DNA from: Mycobacterium sp. | GTDB lineage: Bacteria > Actinomycetota > Actinomycetes > Mycobacteriales > Mycobacteriaceae | Direction of reading: 5' to 3' | DNA length: 64,000 nt | NCBI GenBank assembly: GCA_003987775.1 | Contig: RXJD01000010.1 | Location: 1 to 64,000 of the forward strand | In this document: one piece after another, positions 31,870 through 41,782 of the stretch | Position numbering within the stretch: the first letter of the stretch is position 1 | Layout: each line of letters begins with the position of its first letter | Program-made: the position numbers and the translations under genes | Notes under the pieces: generated by a model | The model's database searches: none | The model's input: the letters and a program-made list of their open reading frames with translations, nothing else | Told to the model about the DNA's origin: nothing

Positions 31870-33422
31870 GTCCGGCAGGCCAGTGCCCGGCCGCTGCGGC
31901 CCCGCCGGCGGACGTGCGTCTGGTACCGGCCGCGCTGACCGCCTGGGTCGTGACGGCGGCCGGAACGGCGTGGCCGGTCGGCGGCACGCTGGCCTGCTGC
32001 TGCGCCGTGGTGGCCGCCGCCGCGGCCGTGCTGTGGCTGCGGGTGCGCTCCGGACCCGCAACGAGGACTGCCGCGCTGTGCGCCGGGCTGATGGCGGTCG
32101 GGGTGGTGGGCGCGGGGTACGGGATGGCGATCGCCCTGCGCGCCGGGGCGGTCGCGCACCACCCGATCACCACGGCGTTCGGCACCGTCGCGCCGGTGAC
32201 CGTCGTACCCAGCGAGACCCCACGTCCGCTGGGGCGTGGCCGGATGATGTTCCGGGCCACCCTGCAGCGGTATGACGAGGACGAAATAAACGGTCGGGTA
32301 ACGGTTTTCGCAAACGCTGCGGACCTCGATGCGGACGAGTTGACGGTGGGCCGGCCGGTGCGGGTGACCGCCCGCATCACCCGCCCGGCGCGCCGCGATC
32401 TGACGGTCGCGGTACTGACCGCGGTGGGCCGGCCGGAGCAGGGCCGGGCGCCGCCGGTATACCGGGCCGCGCACACGGTCCGCAGCCGGTTCGCGGTCGC
32501 CGTACACCGCGCGCTTCCGGCCGATCAGGCCGCGATGTTGCCTGCACTGGTGCTCGGCGACACGTCGCTGGTGGCCACGGGCACCAGCGATGAGTTCCGC
32601 GCGGCCGGGATGAGTCACCTGACGGCCGTATCGGGGGCCAACGTCACGATCGTGTGTGCCGCGATGCTGTTGTCCGCGCGGCTGGTCGGACCGCGGCCCG
32701 CCGTGCTGCTGGCCGCCGTGGCCCTGGTCGCCTTCGTGTTCGTGGTTCAACCGACGGCCAGCGTGTTGCGGGCCGCCGTGATGGCCGCCATCGCGTTGGT
32801 CGCGATGGTCTCTTCGCGCCGGCGCCAGGCGATTCCGGCGCTCTCTGCCACCGTGCTGCTGTTACTGGTGGCGGCTCCCCACCTGGCCGCCGATATCGGG
32901 TTCGCGCTGTCGGTGATCGCCACCGGGGCACTGGTGGTCGTGGCCCCCGGCTGGTCGCGCCGGCTGGTCGCTCGGGGCTGGCCGAAACCGCTGGCCGATG
33001 CGGTCGCGGTCGCCGGGGCGGCCCAGGTGGTGACCGCGCCGCTCGTCGCCGCCATCTCGGGCCGCTTCAGCGCGGTGGCCGTGCTGGCCAATCTGGCTGC
33101 TGCGCCGGTGATAGCGCCGATCACGGTGCTGGGAACCGCGGCCGCGGTGGCGGCGGTCTGCTGGCCGGCGGGTGCGCAGCTGCTGATCCGGTTCACCGGG
33201 CCCGAGGTGTGGTGGGTGCTGCACGTCGCGCACTGGGCCGCCGGCGTCCCTGGCGCGAGCGTTCCGGTGCCTGCCGGAGCTTCCGGTGTGCTGGTGGTCG
33301 GCTGCGCGACGGTCGTCGTCATCGTGCTGGCGCGCACGCGTCGCGGTCGACTGCTACTGGCCTGGGTGGCGGTCGGGTGCGCGCTGGCGTGGTCGGTGTC
33401 AGATGCCGTCGCACCCCCGTGA
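31866..33422 (+). CDS. comEC: ComEC/Rec2-like DNA uptake channel (518 aa)
   Basis: This is a polytopic membrane protein of the ComEC competence family. The N-terminal part is an OB-like extracytoplasmic domain after two or three membrane helices. The competence core begins near LPALVLGDTSLVATGTSDEFRAAGMSHLTAVSGANV, which is diagnostic. The C-terminal metallo-beta-lactamase domain of longer homologues is absent, as in other mycobacteria. The start is a GTG overlapping the comEA stop. The expected role is transport of single-stranded DNA across the membrane; whether this species is competent is unknown. Confidence 0.9.
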   Translation: MSPAGQCPAAAAPPADVRLVPAALTAWVVTAAGTAWPVGGTLACCCAVVAAAAAVLWLRVRSGPATRTAALCAGLMAVGVVGAGYGMAIALRAGAVAHHPITTAFGTVAPVTVVPSETPRPLGRGRMMFRATLQRYDEDEINGRVTVFANAADLDADELTVGRPVRVTARITRPARRDLTVAVLTAVGRPEQGRAPPVYRAAHTVRSRFAVAVHRALPADQAAMLPALVLGDTSLVATGTSDEFRAAGMSHLTAVSGANVTIVCAAMLLSARLVGPRPAVLLAAVALVAFVFVVQPTASVLRAAVMAAIALVAMVSSRRRQAIPALSATVLLLLVAAPHLAADIGFALSVIATGALVVVAPGWSRRLVARGWPKPLADAVAVAGAAQVVTAPLVAAISGRFSAVAVLANLAAAPVIAPITVLGTAAAVAAVCWPAGAQLLIRFTGPEVWWVLHVAHWAAGVPGASVPVPAGASGVLVVGCATVVVIVLARTRRGRLLLAWVAVGCALAWSVSDAVAPP

Positions 33423-33434
33423 CACCATCGTGGG

Positions 33435-34412
33435 GTGAGTGGGGAATCGTCGTTGCACCTGGTGCTGGGGGAAGAGGAACTGCTGATCGAGCGGGCTGTC
33501 GCGCAGATTCTGCGGTCGGCCCGGCAGCGGGCCGGCGCCGCCCCGGACGCGGGCATCGCCGACGTCCCGGTCAACCGGATGCGGGCAGGTGACGTCAGCA
33601 CCTACGAGCTCAGCGAGCTGCTGAGCCCCTCCCTGTTCGCCGAGGAACGGATCGTGGTGCTCGAGGCCGCCGGCGAGGCGGGCAAGGAGGCGGCCGCATT
33701 GGTGGCGTCGGCCGCCGCGGACCTGCCCGCGGGCACCGTGCTGGTGGTGGTGCATTCCGGCGGCGGGCGGGCCAAGGCGCTGGCCTCGGACCTGCGGTCA
33801 TTGGGTGCCCAGGTGCACCCGTGCGCTCGAATCACCAAGGCCGGCGAGCGCAGCGACTTCGTCCGGGGCGAATTCCGCGCGCTGAAGGTCAGGGTCGACG
33901 ACGAGACCGTGACGGCGCTGCTGGATGCCGTGGGCTCCGATATCCGGGAGCTCGCCTCGGCCTGTTCGCAGCTGGTCGCCGACACCGGTGGGTCCGTCGA
34001 TGCCGCCGCCGTCCGGCGCTACCACAGCGGCAAGGCGGAGGTGAAGGGCTTCGATATCGCCGACAAGGCTGTGGCTGGTGACGTCGCCGGCGCCGCCGAG
34101 GCGTTGCGGTGGGCGATGCTGCGCGGCGAGCCGCTGGTGGTCCTGGCCGACGCACTCGCTGAGGCGATCCACACCATCGGCGTGGTGATGCCGCTCAGCG
34201 GTGACCCGTACCGGCTTGCCGGGCAACTGAAGATGCCGCCGTGGCGGGTGCAGAAAGCACAGAAGCAGGCCCGGCGCTGGTCGCGCGATCGGCTGGCGGT
34301 TGCGTCGCGCGTGGTCGCCACCCTGAACGCGAACGTGAAGGGCGCAGTCGTGGACGCCGACTATGCGCTGGAATCCGCGGTACGGCAAGTCGCGGAGCTG
34401 GCCGCGAACTGA
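33435..34412 (+). CDS. holA: DNA polymerase III subunit delta (325 aa)
   Basis: This is the clamp-loader delta subunit. The N-terminal segment [19 protein letters not shown] and the central [18 protein letters not shown] and [13 protein letters not shown] match the HolA family. The C-terminal collar domain ends with [16 protein letters not shown]. The start is GTG, 12 bp after the comEC stop, so comEA-comEC-holA is one transcription unit, as in M. tuberculosis (Rv2415c-Rv2413c). The subunit opens the beta sliding clamp during loading onto primed DNA. Confidence 0.92.
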   Translation: MSGESSLHLVLGEEELLIERAVAQILRSARQRAGAAPDAGIADVPVNRMRAGDVSTYELSELLSPSLFAEERIVVLEAAGEAGKEAAALVASAAADLPAGTVLVVVHSGGGRAKALASDLRSLGAQVHPCARITKAGERSDFVRGEFRALKVRVDDETVTALLDAVGSDIRELASACSQLVADTGGSVDAAAVRRYHSGKAEVKGFDIADKAVAGDVAGAAEALRWAMLRGEPLVVLADALAEAIHTIGVVMPLSGDPYRLAGQLKMPPWRVQKAQKQARRWSRDRLAVASRVVATLNANVKGAVVDADYALESAVRQVAELAAN

Positions 34413-34440
34413 CGGCTCTCCGGATTTAGCGGGAGAAGAC

Positions 34441-34704
34441 TCAGCCGAGCTTGTTGAGCGAGCGCGCCAGCGCCGACTTCTTGTTGGCGGCCTGGTTCTT
34501 GTGGATGACGCCCTTGCTGGCCGCCTTGTCCAGCTTGCGGTTGGTCGACGCCAGCAGCTCGGCTGCCTTTTCCTTCTCGCCTGCGTGGGTGGCCTCGCGG
34601 AACGCCCGGATGGCCGTGCGGAGCGAAGACTTCACCGACTTGTTGCGCAGCCGCGCGCGCTCGTTAGTGCGGTTGCGCTTCTGCTGCGACTTGATGTTGG
34701 CCAC
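34441..34704 (-). CDS. rpsT: 30S ribosomal protein S20 (87 aa)
   Basis: [22 protein letters not shown] is the classical S20 N-terminus, and the protein is very basic, helical and of the expected length. It binds 16S rRNA early in 30S assembly. The gene is monocistronic, converges with holA, and is divergent from the ATP-grasp gene with a 141-bp shared upstream region. The position beside holA is conserved across mycobacteria. Confidence 0.98.
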   Translation of the reverse strand: MANIKSQQKRNRTNERARLRNKSVKSSLRTAIRAFREATHAGEKEKAAELLASTNRKLDKAASKGVIHKNQAANKKSALARSLNKLG

Positions 34705-34845
34705 GCGTCAGTTCCCTATCCCGTTTCGTTTTGGCTTTGCTCGGGGTACCTGCAACCCGATAGCGACTGCTCAGGTTATCAGTCGGTTACGTTTTCGCCC
34801 AAAAGCGGAACTCTCGGTCTGCCGGGATGGGGGAATTGAGGCAGC

Positions 34846-36540
34846 ATGACACAGGTGAGTTTTCCGAACCAGATCGAGGCAACCCAGCGGCGGTCGCGCG
34901 TCCGTTCCGAGCGCATCTTCGAGGGCTACAACACCTCAGACGCCTATTCATTGGCCTTCGACGAGATGTTCGACGCGCAGGGCAACGTGCGCGGCCCCTA
35001 CAAGGGCATCTACGCCGAACTCGCGCCCACGGACGCCTCCGAGCTCAAGGCCCGGGCCGACGCGCTGGGCCGCGCGTTCATCGATCAGGGCATCACGTTC
35101 TCCCTGTCCGGCCAGGAGCGGCCGTTTCCGCTGGACCTGGTGCCGCGGGTGATCTCAGCCGCCGAGTGGACGCGCCTGGAACGCGGCATCACCCAGCGGG
35201 TGAAAGCCCTCGAGATGTACCTCGACGACATCTACGGCGACCAGGACATCCTGCGTGACGGGGTGATCCCGCGCCGGCTGATCACCTCCTGCGAGCATTT
35301 CCACCGCGAGGCGGTAGGGATCGTCCCGCCCAACGGGGTGCGGATCCACGTCGCCGGGATCGACCTGATCCGCGACGAAAAGGGTGATTTCCGCGTCCTC
35401 GAGGACAACCTGCGCTCGCCGTCGGGTGTGTCGTACGTCATGGAAAACCGCCGCACCATGGCGCGGGTTTTCCCGAACCTGTTCGCCACCCACCGGGTCC
35501 GCACCGTCGACGACTACTCCTCGCACCTGCTGCGGGCGCTGCGCAACTCGGCGGCCACCAACGAGGCCGACCCCACCGTGGTGGTGCTGACCCCCGGCGT
35601 CTACAACTCGGCCTATTTCGAGCACTCGCTGCTGGCCCGCCAGATGGGCGTGGAACTCGTCGAGGGCCGCGACCTGTTCTGCCGCGACAACCAGGTCTAC
35701 ATGCGCACCACTGAGGGGGAGCGTCAGGTGGACGTCATCTACCGGCGCATCGACGACGCCTTCCTGGACCCGCTGCAGTTCCGGGCTGACTCGGTGCTGG
35801 GGGTGGCCGGGCTGGTCAACGCCGCCCGTGCCGGCAACGTTGTCATCTCCAGCTCGATCGGCAACGGCGTCGGCGACGACAAACTCGTCTACACCTACGT
35901 GCCGACCATCATCGAGTACTACCTGGGCGAGAAACCGCTGCTGGCCAACGTGGACACTTACCGCTGCTGGCTGGACGACGAACGCGAAGAAGTGCTCGAC
36001 CGGGTCCGCGAACTGGTGATCAAGCCGGTGGAGGGGTCCGGCGGCTACGGCATCGTGTTCGGCCCGGAAGCCTCCGAGAAGGAACTCGCCGCGATCAGTA
36101 AGAAGATCCGCGACGATCCGCGCAGCTGGATCGCCCAGCCCATGATGGAACTCTCCACCGTGCCCACCCGGATCGAGGGCAACCTGGCGCCGCGCTACGT
36201 CGACCTGCGGCCGTTCGCCGTCAACGACGGCAACGAAGTGTGGGTGCTGCCCGGCGGGCTGACCCGCACCGCACTGGTCGAGGGATCGCGCGTGGTGAAT
36301 TCCAGCCAGGGCGGCGGTTCCAAGGACACCTGGGTGCTGGCGCCGCGCACCTCGGTGGCCGCCCGCGAGCTGGGACGCGCCCAGGTGGTGCGGTCACTAC
36401 CCAGGCCGGTGCCCGAACAGCACCCGGACGTCAACAGGCCGGCGCAGACCCAGCCCCTGCAGCAGCCACGCCAGACCCTCGACGGAGAGCCGAAGCGGGA
36501 ACAGCAGCAGCAGCAACAACAGCAGCAGGTGATCGACTGA
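34846..36540 (+). CDS. Circularly permuted ATP-grasp protein (Rv2411c-like), 564 aa, Gln-rich tail
   Basis: This belongs to the circularly permuted ATP-grasp type 1 family. Conserved stretches include GPYKGIYAEL, CEHFHREAVGIVPPNGVRIHVAGIDLIRD, VLEDNLRSPSGVSYV, KPVEGSGGYGIVFGP and PGGLTRTALVEGS. It is the first gene of a three-gene unit with an alpha-E protein and a transglutaminase-like protein (overlapping ends), a trio found widely in bacteria and thought to make or modify a peptide-like product, with chemistry unproven. The last ~45 residues are low-complexity, Pro/Gln-rich and end in nine consecutive Gln before VID, encoded by CAG/CAA triplets. Confidence 0.9.
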   Translation: MTQVSFPNQIEATQRRSRVRSERIFEGYNTSDAYSLAFDEMFDAQGNVRGPYKGIYAELAPTDASELKARADALGRAFIDQGITFSLSGQERPFPLDLVPRVISAAEWTRLERGITQRVKALEMYLDDIYGDQDILRDGVIPRRLITSCEHFHREAVGIVPPNGVRIHVAGIDLIRDEKGDFRVLEDNLRSPSGVSYVMENRRTMARVFPNLFATHRVRTVDDYSSHLLRALRNSAATNEADPTVVVLTPGVYNSAYFEHSLLARQMGVELVEGRDLFCRDNQVYMRTTEGERQVDVIYRRIDDAFLDPLQFRADSVLGVAGLVNAARAGNVVISSSIGNGVGDDKLVYTYVPTIIEYYLGEKPLLANVDTYRCWLDDEREEVLDRVRELVIKPVEGSGGYGIVFGPEASEKELAAISKKIRDDPRSWIAQPMMELSTVPTRIEGNLAPRYVDLRPFAVNDGNEVWVLPGGLTRTALVEGSRVVNSSQGGGSKDTWVLAPRTSVAARELGRAQVVRSLPRPVPEQHPDVNRPAQTQPLQQPRQTLDGEPKREQQQQQQQQQVID

Positions 36541-37526
36541 TGCTGGCCCGTAACGCTGAGGCGCTGTACTGGATCGGCCGCTATGTCGAACGGGCCGACG
36601 ACACCGCGCGCATTCTCGATGTCGCCGTGCACCAACTGCTCGAGGACTCCAGCGTCGACCCCGACCAGGCGTCCCGGCTGCTGCTGAAGGTGCTCGGCAT
36701 CGAACCTCCCGACCACCGGCTCGACGTCTGGTCGTTGACGGACCTGGTGGCGTTTAGCCCCAACACCGACGGTGGGTGCTCGATCGTCGATGCGATCTCG
36801 GCGGCGCGGGAGAACGCCCGGTCGGCCCGCGAGGTCACCTCCAGCGAGACCTGGGAATGCATCAACACCACCTACCACGCGCTGCCCGAACGCGAGCGTG
36901 CCGCCAAACGCCTTGGGCCGCACGAGTTTCTGTCGTTCATCGAAGGCCGCGCGGCGATGTTCGCCGGGCTGGCCGACTCCACGCTGTCGCGCGACGACGG
37001 TTACCGCTTCATGGTGCTGGGCCGCGCGATCGAGCGGGTGGACATGACGGTGCGGCTGCTGCTGTCCCGGGTGGGGGACAGCGCCTCGTCGCCGGCGTGG
37101 GTGACGCTGCTGCGCTCGGCCGGGGCCCACGACACATATCTGCGCACCTATCGCGGTGCGCTGGACGCCGGCCGGGTGGTCGAGTTCATGTTGCTGGACC
37201 GGCTTTTTCCCCGCTCGGTCTTCTACTCGCTGCGGCTGGCCGAACACAATCTCGAAGAGCTGCTGCACAATCCGCAGAGCCGTATCGGCGCCACCACCGA
37301 AGCGCAGCGGCTGCTCGGTCAGGCGCGCAGCGAACTGGAGTTCGTCCAGCCCGGGGTGCTGCTCGAAACGCTGGAGAACCGGCTGGCGGGCTTGCAGCGA
37401 ACCTGTCGAGATGTCGGAGATGCGTTGGCACTGCAGTACTTTCACGCCGCGCCCTGGGTGGCGTGGACGGACGCCCGGCAGCGTGACGTGTTGGCGGACG
37501 CGCTGGAAACTCAAGGAGAATCCTGA
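36540..37526 (+). CDS. Alpha-E domain protein (Rv2410c-like), 328 aa
   Basis: This all-helical alpha-E family protein begins MLARNAEALYWIGRYVERADDTARILD, the family hallmark, and carries WECINTTYHALPERE and FMVLGRAIERVDMTVRLL. It is encoded with one base of overlap after the ATP-grasp gene (TGATG) and again before the transglutaminase gene, implying coupled translation of all three. The molecular function of alpha-E proteins is unknown; constant linkage to an ATP-grasp ligase-like partner suggests a complex. Confidence 0.9.
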   Translation: MLARNAEALYWIGRYVERADDTARILDVAVHQLLEDSSVDPDQASRLLLKVLGIEPPDHRLDVWSLTDLVAFSPNTDGGCSIVDAISAARENARSAREVTSSETWECINTTYHALPERERAAKRLGPHEFLSFIEGRAAMFAGLADSTLSRDDGYRFMVLGRAIERVDMTVRLLLSRVGDSASSPAWVTLLRSAGAHDTYLRTYRGALDAGRVVEFMLLDRLFPRSVFYSLRLAEHNLEELLHNPQSRIGATTEAQRLLGQARSELEFVQPGVLLETLENRLAGLQRTCRDVGDALALQYFHAAPWVAWTDARQRDVLADALETQGES

Positions 37527-38365
37527 TGTGGCGGATGCGGGTGGTGCACACCACCGGGTATGCGTACCGGTCGCCGGTGACAGCGTCCTACAACGAAGCG
37601 CGGCTCACGCCGCGCTCCAACACCCGCCAGAACGTCGTGCTGAACCGGGTGGAAACCATCCCGGCCACCCGGTCGTACCGCTACATCGACTACTGGGGCA
37701 CGGCGGTCACGGCTTTCGACCTGCATGCGCCGCACACCGAACTGACGGTGACGTCCTCGTCGGTGGTGGAGACCGAGCGACCGGAGCCGCCGGCGGCCAA
37801 GACCAGCTGGGAGGAGCTGCAGTCAGGGGCCATCATCGACCGCTTCGACGAGGTGCTGCGGCCCACCGACTACACGCCGAACAGCAAACGTGTTGCCGCC
37901 GTGGGCAAGCGGATCACCAAGAACCACGACCCGGCCGAGGCGGTGGTCGCCGCAGCGCGGTGGGCGCGCAGCGAGCTGGACTACCTGCCCGGGACCACCG
38001 GTGTGCACTCGTCGGGGCTGGATGCGCTGGAAAAGGGCAAGGGAGTGTGCCAGGATTTCGCCCACCTGACGCTGATTCTGTTGCGCAGCATGGGGATTCC
38101 CGGACGCTACGTGTCCGGTTACCTGCATCCGAAGCCGGACGCCGCGATCGGCAAGACCGTAGCGGGCCGCAGCCACGCCTGGATCCAGGCGTGGGTCGGT
38201 GGCTGGCTGAATTACGACCCCACCAATGACACCGAGATCACCGAGCAATACATCAGCGTCGGGGTCGGCCGCGATTACGCCGACGTGTCGCCGCTGAAGG
38301 GCATCTATTCGGGGCTGGGCGCGACTGACCTCGACGTAGAGGTCGAGATCACCCGGCTGGCGTAG
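37526..38365 (+). CDS. Transglutaminase-like protease family protein (Rv2409c-like), 279 aa
   Basis: An N-terminal beta domain (MWRMRVVHTTGYAYRSPVTASYNEARLTP) is followed by a transglutaminase core with the Cys-His-Asp triad in GKGVCQDFAHLTLILLR, GRSHAWIQAWV and NYDPTND. Bacterial members probably act as cysteine proteases or peptide-bond-forming enzymes. It is the last gene of the ATP-grasp/alpha-E/transglutaminase unit and ends 7 bp before the convergent PE gene. Confidence 0.9.
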   Translation: MWRMRVVHTTGYAYRSPVTASYNEARLTPRSNTRQNVVLNRVETIPATRSYRYIDYWGTAVTAFDLHAPHTELTVTSSSVVETERPEPPAAKTSWEELQSGAIIDRFDEVLRPTDYTPNSKRVAAVGKRITKNHDPAEAVVAAARWARSELDYLPGTTGVHSSGLDALEKGKGVCQDFAHLTLILLRSMGIPGRYVSGYLHPKPDAAIGKTVAGRSHAWIQAWVGGWLNYDPTNDTEITEQYISVGVGRDYADVSPLKGIYSGLGATDLDVEVEITRLA

Positions 38366-38372
38366 CGCCCGG

Positions 38373-38702
38373 TCAGGCCGACGGGCCCAGCAGGTCCCGC
38401 ACGCCCTGCATCGACGAGGCTGCGGCGGCTTCGGCGTTGGCGTAGGCGTTGCCCCCGGCGGTCAACGCTTGGACGAACTGATCGTGGAAGGCCGCCATCT
38501 GGTTGCTGATGTCAACGTATCCCCGGGCGTGCGCATCCCAGAAGGTCGCGATGGCAGCCGACACCTGATCGGCGGCGGATGCGGGCACTCCTGCGGTCTG
38601 CTCGGCCGCGGTCGCATTGGATTCGCCGATGGTCGAGCCGATGCGGGCCAGGTTGCCTGCCGCGGCTGCCATCGCCTCCGGCCCTGCGACAAACCACGAC
38701 AT
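38373..38702 (-). CDS. PE family protein, PE domain only (PE24 position), 109 aa
   Basis: A single PE domain starts MSWFVAGPEAMAAAAGNLARIGS and ends soon after [21 protein letters not shown], with no PGRS or other C-terminal domain. The position, next to the transglutaminase gene and near RNase Z, matches PE24 (Rv2408) in M. tuberculosis. It is closely similar in sequence to the PE domain of the adjacent PE_PGRS gene, which points to tandem duplication. No PPE partner lies beside it. Confidence 0.9.
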   Translation of the reverse strand: MSWFVAGPEAMAAAAGNLARIGSTIGESNATAAEQTAGVPASAADQVSAAIATFWDAHARGYVDISNQMAAFHDQFVQALTAGGNAYANAEAAAASSMQGVRDLLGPSA

Positions 38703-38818
38703 CCGGCATACCTCGAGTTCGGTGACGGCGGGCGACGATGGGCCGCCTTTTCGCCTCGCTAACTATTATTACGCGTCACGAGAGCCTATCGCTGCACAAA
38801 TTTGTATTCGTGTGGGTT

Positions 38819-40210
38819 TCAGCCGTGTTTACCGGGGCTGCCGAACGTACCTGGTGCACCACCGGCCCCACCTGCACCATTGGTACCGGGAGCTATGCCT
38901 ATCCCGCCCGGACCGCCGTTGCCGCCGTTGCCGATGAACTGCGCATCGCCACCCGCACCGCCCTGGCCGCCGTTGGGGTTGCCGACGATGCCGACGCCGC
39001 CGGCACCGCCGTTCCCGGCGTTGCCGATGAGCAGGGCGCCGCTGCCGCCCTGACCGCCGAAGCCGCCACCCGCGCCGCCTGTTCCGCCGTCTCCGGCGAT
39101 GCCGAACAAGCCGACCAGGCCGCCCACCCCGCCGCTGCCGCCGGAGTTGGGGGTGGGCCCCAGGCCGGTGCCGCCGTCACCGCCGCCGCCGGCAAAGCCG
39201 AAGAGCAATGCCGAGCGGCCACCGTCGCCGCCGTTGCCACCGAAGGTGGTCCCGGTCCCGCCGGTGCCGCCGTGTCCGCCGTTGCCGAAGCCATATCCGG
39301 CTCCGCCGCCCGCACCGCCGTTGCCGCCGAAGTCCCCGTTCCCGCCACCGCCGCCGACGCCGCCGACACCGAACAGCGCCCCGCCGGCGCCGCCGTCGCC
39401 ACCCTGACCACCCTGGTTGCCGCCGCCGTTGCCGCCGAGCCCGCCGAGGCCGCCGTTGCCGAACAACTGTGCGTCGCCGCCCATGCCTCCGGCCCCGGCG
39501 GCGCCGACTCCACCGGCCCCGCCGGCGCCTCCGGCACCACCATTGCCGTAGAAGAGGCCACCCGCGCCGCCGTTGCCGCCGATCCCGGCGGCGCTGGAAG
39601 CGGTGCCGGCCACCCCGGCGCCACCGGCTCCGCCGGCGCCGAGCAGCCACGCGCTACCGCCGTTTCCACCGGCGGCTCCCGCGGCACTGGTGCCGCCCGC
39701 GCCGCCGTTGCCGATCAGGCCCGCCGCGCCGCCGTTCCCGCCGGGGACACCCGCGAGGGTGCTGCTGCCGCCGCGGCCGCCGTTGCCGTAGAGCAGTCCG
39801 CCGGCCCCGCCGGCCTGGCCGATGCCGCCGACGGTTGCGCCGTCTGCGCCGTCACCGATCAGCGGCCGCCCGAGCAGCTGCTGGGTAGGCGCATTGATCA
39901 CGCCGAGCAGCTCCTGCAGCGGCGACGCGGCCGCCGCCTCAGCGTTGGCGTAGGCGGCGCCGCTACCGGACAGCGCCCGGACGAACTGTTCGTGGAACGC
40001 CGACATCTGGGAGCTGATGTTCTGGTAACCCTGGGCGTGCGATCCCCAGAAGGCCGCGATCGCCGCCGAAACCTGGTCGGCCGCGGCTGCGGGGACCCCG
40101 GCCGTTTGCATCGCCGCGGCGATATTGGCCTCATCGATGGTCGAGCCGACGCCGGCCAGGCTGTTCGCGGCAGCCGCGACTGCCTCCGGCCCCACGGCGA
40201 ACCACGACAT
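38819..40210 (-). CDS. PE_PGRS family protein (463 aa)
   Basis: A PE domain ([23 protein letters not shown], residues 1-95) and the linker [13 protein letters not shown] are followed by ~330 residues of GGxGG/GGAGG-type PGRS repeats containing aromatic and hydrophobic breaks ([20 protein letters not shown]). It ends [12 protein letters not shown]. The PE domain is paralogous to the preceding PE-only gene 116 bp downstream on the same strand. PGRS proteins of this kind are surface-exposed and ESX-5 dependent. No homologue is known to me at this exact place in M. tuberculosis, so it looks lineage-specific. Confidence 0.9.
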   Translation of the reverse strand: MSWFAVGPEAVAAAANSLAGVGSTIDEANIAAAMQTAGVPAAAADQVSAAIAAFWGSHAQGYQNISSQMSAFHEQFVRALSGSGAAYANAEAAAASPLQELLGVINAPTQQLLGRPLIGDGADGATVGGIGQAGGAGGLLYGNGGRGGSSTLAGVPGGNGGAAGLIGNGGAGGTSAAGAAGGNGGSAWLLGAGGAGGAGVAGTASSAAGIGGNGGAGGLFYGNGGAGGAGGAGGVGAAGAGGMGGDAQLFGNGGLGGLGGNGGGNQGGQGGDGGAGGALFGVGGVGGGGGNGDFGGNGGAGGGAGYGFGNGGHGGTGGTGTTFGGNGGDGGRSALLFGFAGGGGDGGTGLGPTPNSGGSGGVGGLVGLFGIAGDGGTGGAGGGFGGQGGSGALLIGNAGNGGAGGVGIVGNPNGGQGGAGGDAQFIGNGGNGGPGGIGIAPGTNGAGGAGGAPGTFGSPGKHG

Positions 40211-40344
40211 GCGGCACCTTTCGACGAATCGGCAGGAGCGGATAGTACCGCGATGTCAGGCCGAAAACACCTATTTCCACCTGCACAAACATTTAGTGGC
40301 GCGGGTCTGCAAATCCGGAAGACACGGACCCCGCCCGGGCGCGA

Positions 40345-41184
40345 TCAGCGTGGCGAAACTTCCACGCGGTGCAGGTCGTCGCCCAGCTCGATGCGTCCGC
40401 CGAACTCGGTGGCGGCCAGTGACCGCCACTGCTCTTCCTGCCCGGGCACGATGGCGGGCACGTAGTGGGTCAGGATCAGAGTGCTTACCCCGGCGCGTGC
40501 CGCGGTCGCGGCGGCTTCCTGCACCGACGAGTGGTAGTCGCAGACGTCCTTCACCCGTTGCTGCGGAACATGGGTCAGGATGTCTTTGCGGATCACGGTG
40601 TGCACCAGGGCGTCTGCGCCGGCACTCAATTCGTCCAGCGTCGCGCAGGGCACCGTGTCGCCTGCCAGCACCACCGACGCCCCGTCGAACTCGATGCGGA
40701 ATCCGATCGTCGGTGCCACCGGACGATGGTCGGTGGGGGCCACCCGGATCGTCACGCCGTCGCGCTCCCAGACCGGCCCCTCGTTGTACTCATGGACCTC
40801 GATCGGCGGTGGCGCGTTCAGATCGGCGTGGTGGGCAATGCGGTAACCGATGTCGTGGCCGAACGCCTTCAGCGTCGCCTCGACCACGTCAGCGGTGCCC
40901 GGCGGCCCGATGATCTGCAGCGGCGGGGGATCCGGCGCGAAATTGGTCACCCAACTGGTGATCAGCACGTCGCCGAGTTCGGCGATGTGGTCGCTGTGCA
41001 GGTGGGTGAGCAGCAGCGCCGAGAGCCCGGCCGCTCCCACGCCGACCGCCGCCGCACGTTGCAGTACCCCCCGGCCGCAATCCACCAGGAACACCTGGCC
41101 GCCCGCGCGCACCAAAGTGGCGGGTCCGGCGCGGTTGGGATCGGGGATGGGGCTTCCGGTTCCGAGCAGGGTCACCTCGATCAT
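40345..41184 (-). CDS. rnz: Ribonuclease Z / MBL-fold hydrolase (279 aa)
   Basis: This is a metallo-beta-lactamase fold nuclease. [14 protein letters not shown] contains the zinc-binding HxHxDH motif, VLAGDTVPC provides the bridging Asp, and LILTHYVP carries the later His. RNase Z cleaves the 3' trailer of tRNA precursors. I chose the ATG at 41184 ([12 protein letters not shown]) with AAGGA upstream; the 19-residue longer reading is not supported. The orthologue position is Rv2407. Some members of this group are arylsulfatase-like or other hydrolases, so the tRNA role is by homology. Confidence 0.87.
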   Translation of the reverse strand: MIEVTLLGTGSPIPDPNRAGPATLVRAGGQVFLVDCGRGVLQRAAAVGVGAAGLSALLLTHLHSDHIAELGDVLITSWVTNFAPDPPPLQIIGPPGTADVVEATLKAFGHDIGYRIAHHADLNAPPPIEVHEYNEGPVWERDGVTIRVAPTDHRPVAPTIGFRIEFDGASVVLAGDTVPCATLDELSAGADALVHTVIRKDILTHVPQQRVKDVCDYHSSVQEAAATAARAGVSTLILTHYVPAIVPGQEEQWRSLAATEFGGRIELGDDLHRVEVSPR

Positions 41185-41320
41185 GGACCCATCCTTACAA
41201 GCCGAGCGGATGTGTTCACCGCAATCGACCAATTCGGACACGGGTTCGGTTGCGTCCTTTTCCGCCGGGCGAGTTAGTCGTAGCCTGTGTGAATCAGATC
41301 ACCATCGACGGGAGGCATTG

Positions 41321-41749
41321 ATGCGGATCGCGGACGTCTTGCGGAACAAGGGTGCGGCGGTGACGACGATCAACCCGGATGCGACGGTCCGTGAACTGCT
41401 TGCCGGTCTTGCCGAACAGAACATCGGCGCCATGGTGGTGATGGGCGACGAGGGCGTGGTCGGCATCGTGTCCGAGCGCGACGTCGTGCGCCAACTGCAC
41501 GTACACGGTCCCAGCGTGCTGTCGCGCCCCGTCTCCAAGATCATGACCAGCGCCGTTGCCACCTGCACCAAGTCCGACACCGTGGACAGCATCAGCGTGC
41601 TCATGACGGAGAACCGGGTGCGTCACGTGCCGGTGCTCGACGGCCGCAAGCTGATCGGCATCGTCAGCATCGGTGACGTCGTGAAGACGCGGATGGGTGA
41701 GCTCGAGGCCGAGCAGCAGCAGCTGCAGTCCTACATCACCCAGGGCTGA
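41321..41749 (+). CDS. Tandem CBS-domain protein (Rv2406c-like), 142 aa
   Basis: It consists of two CBS domains (a Bateman module): residues ~8-62 (TVRELLAGLAEQNIGAMVVMGDEGVVGIVSERDVVRQL) and ~78-128 (DSISVLMTENRVRHVPVLDGRKLIGIVSIGDVV). Such stand-alone modules bind adenine nucleotides. GGGAGGC sits 5 nt before the ATG, and the length equals that of the M. tuberculosis protein. Its partner is unknown. Confidence 0.9.
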   Translation: MRIADVLRNKGAAVTTINPDATVRELLAGLAEQNIGAMVVMGDEGVVGIVSERDVVRQLHVHGPSVLSRPVSKIMTSAVATCTKSDTVDSISVLMTENRVRHVPVLDGRKLIGIVSIGDVVKTRMGELEAEQQQLQSYITQG

Positions 41750-41782
41750 GTTTCACCGCAAGTTCCACCCGCTCGCGCAACC

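Noticed and set aside
38900..39800. CRISPR-like repetition
   Set aside because: The periodicity comes from GGC/GCC codons of the PGRS domain; there are no constant repeats with unique spacers.
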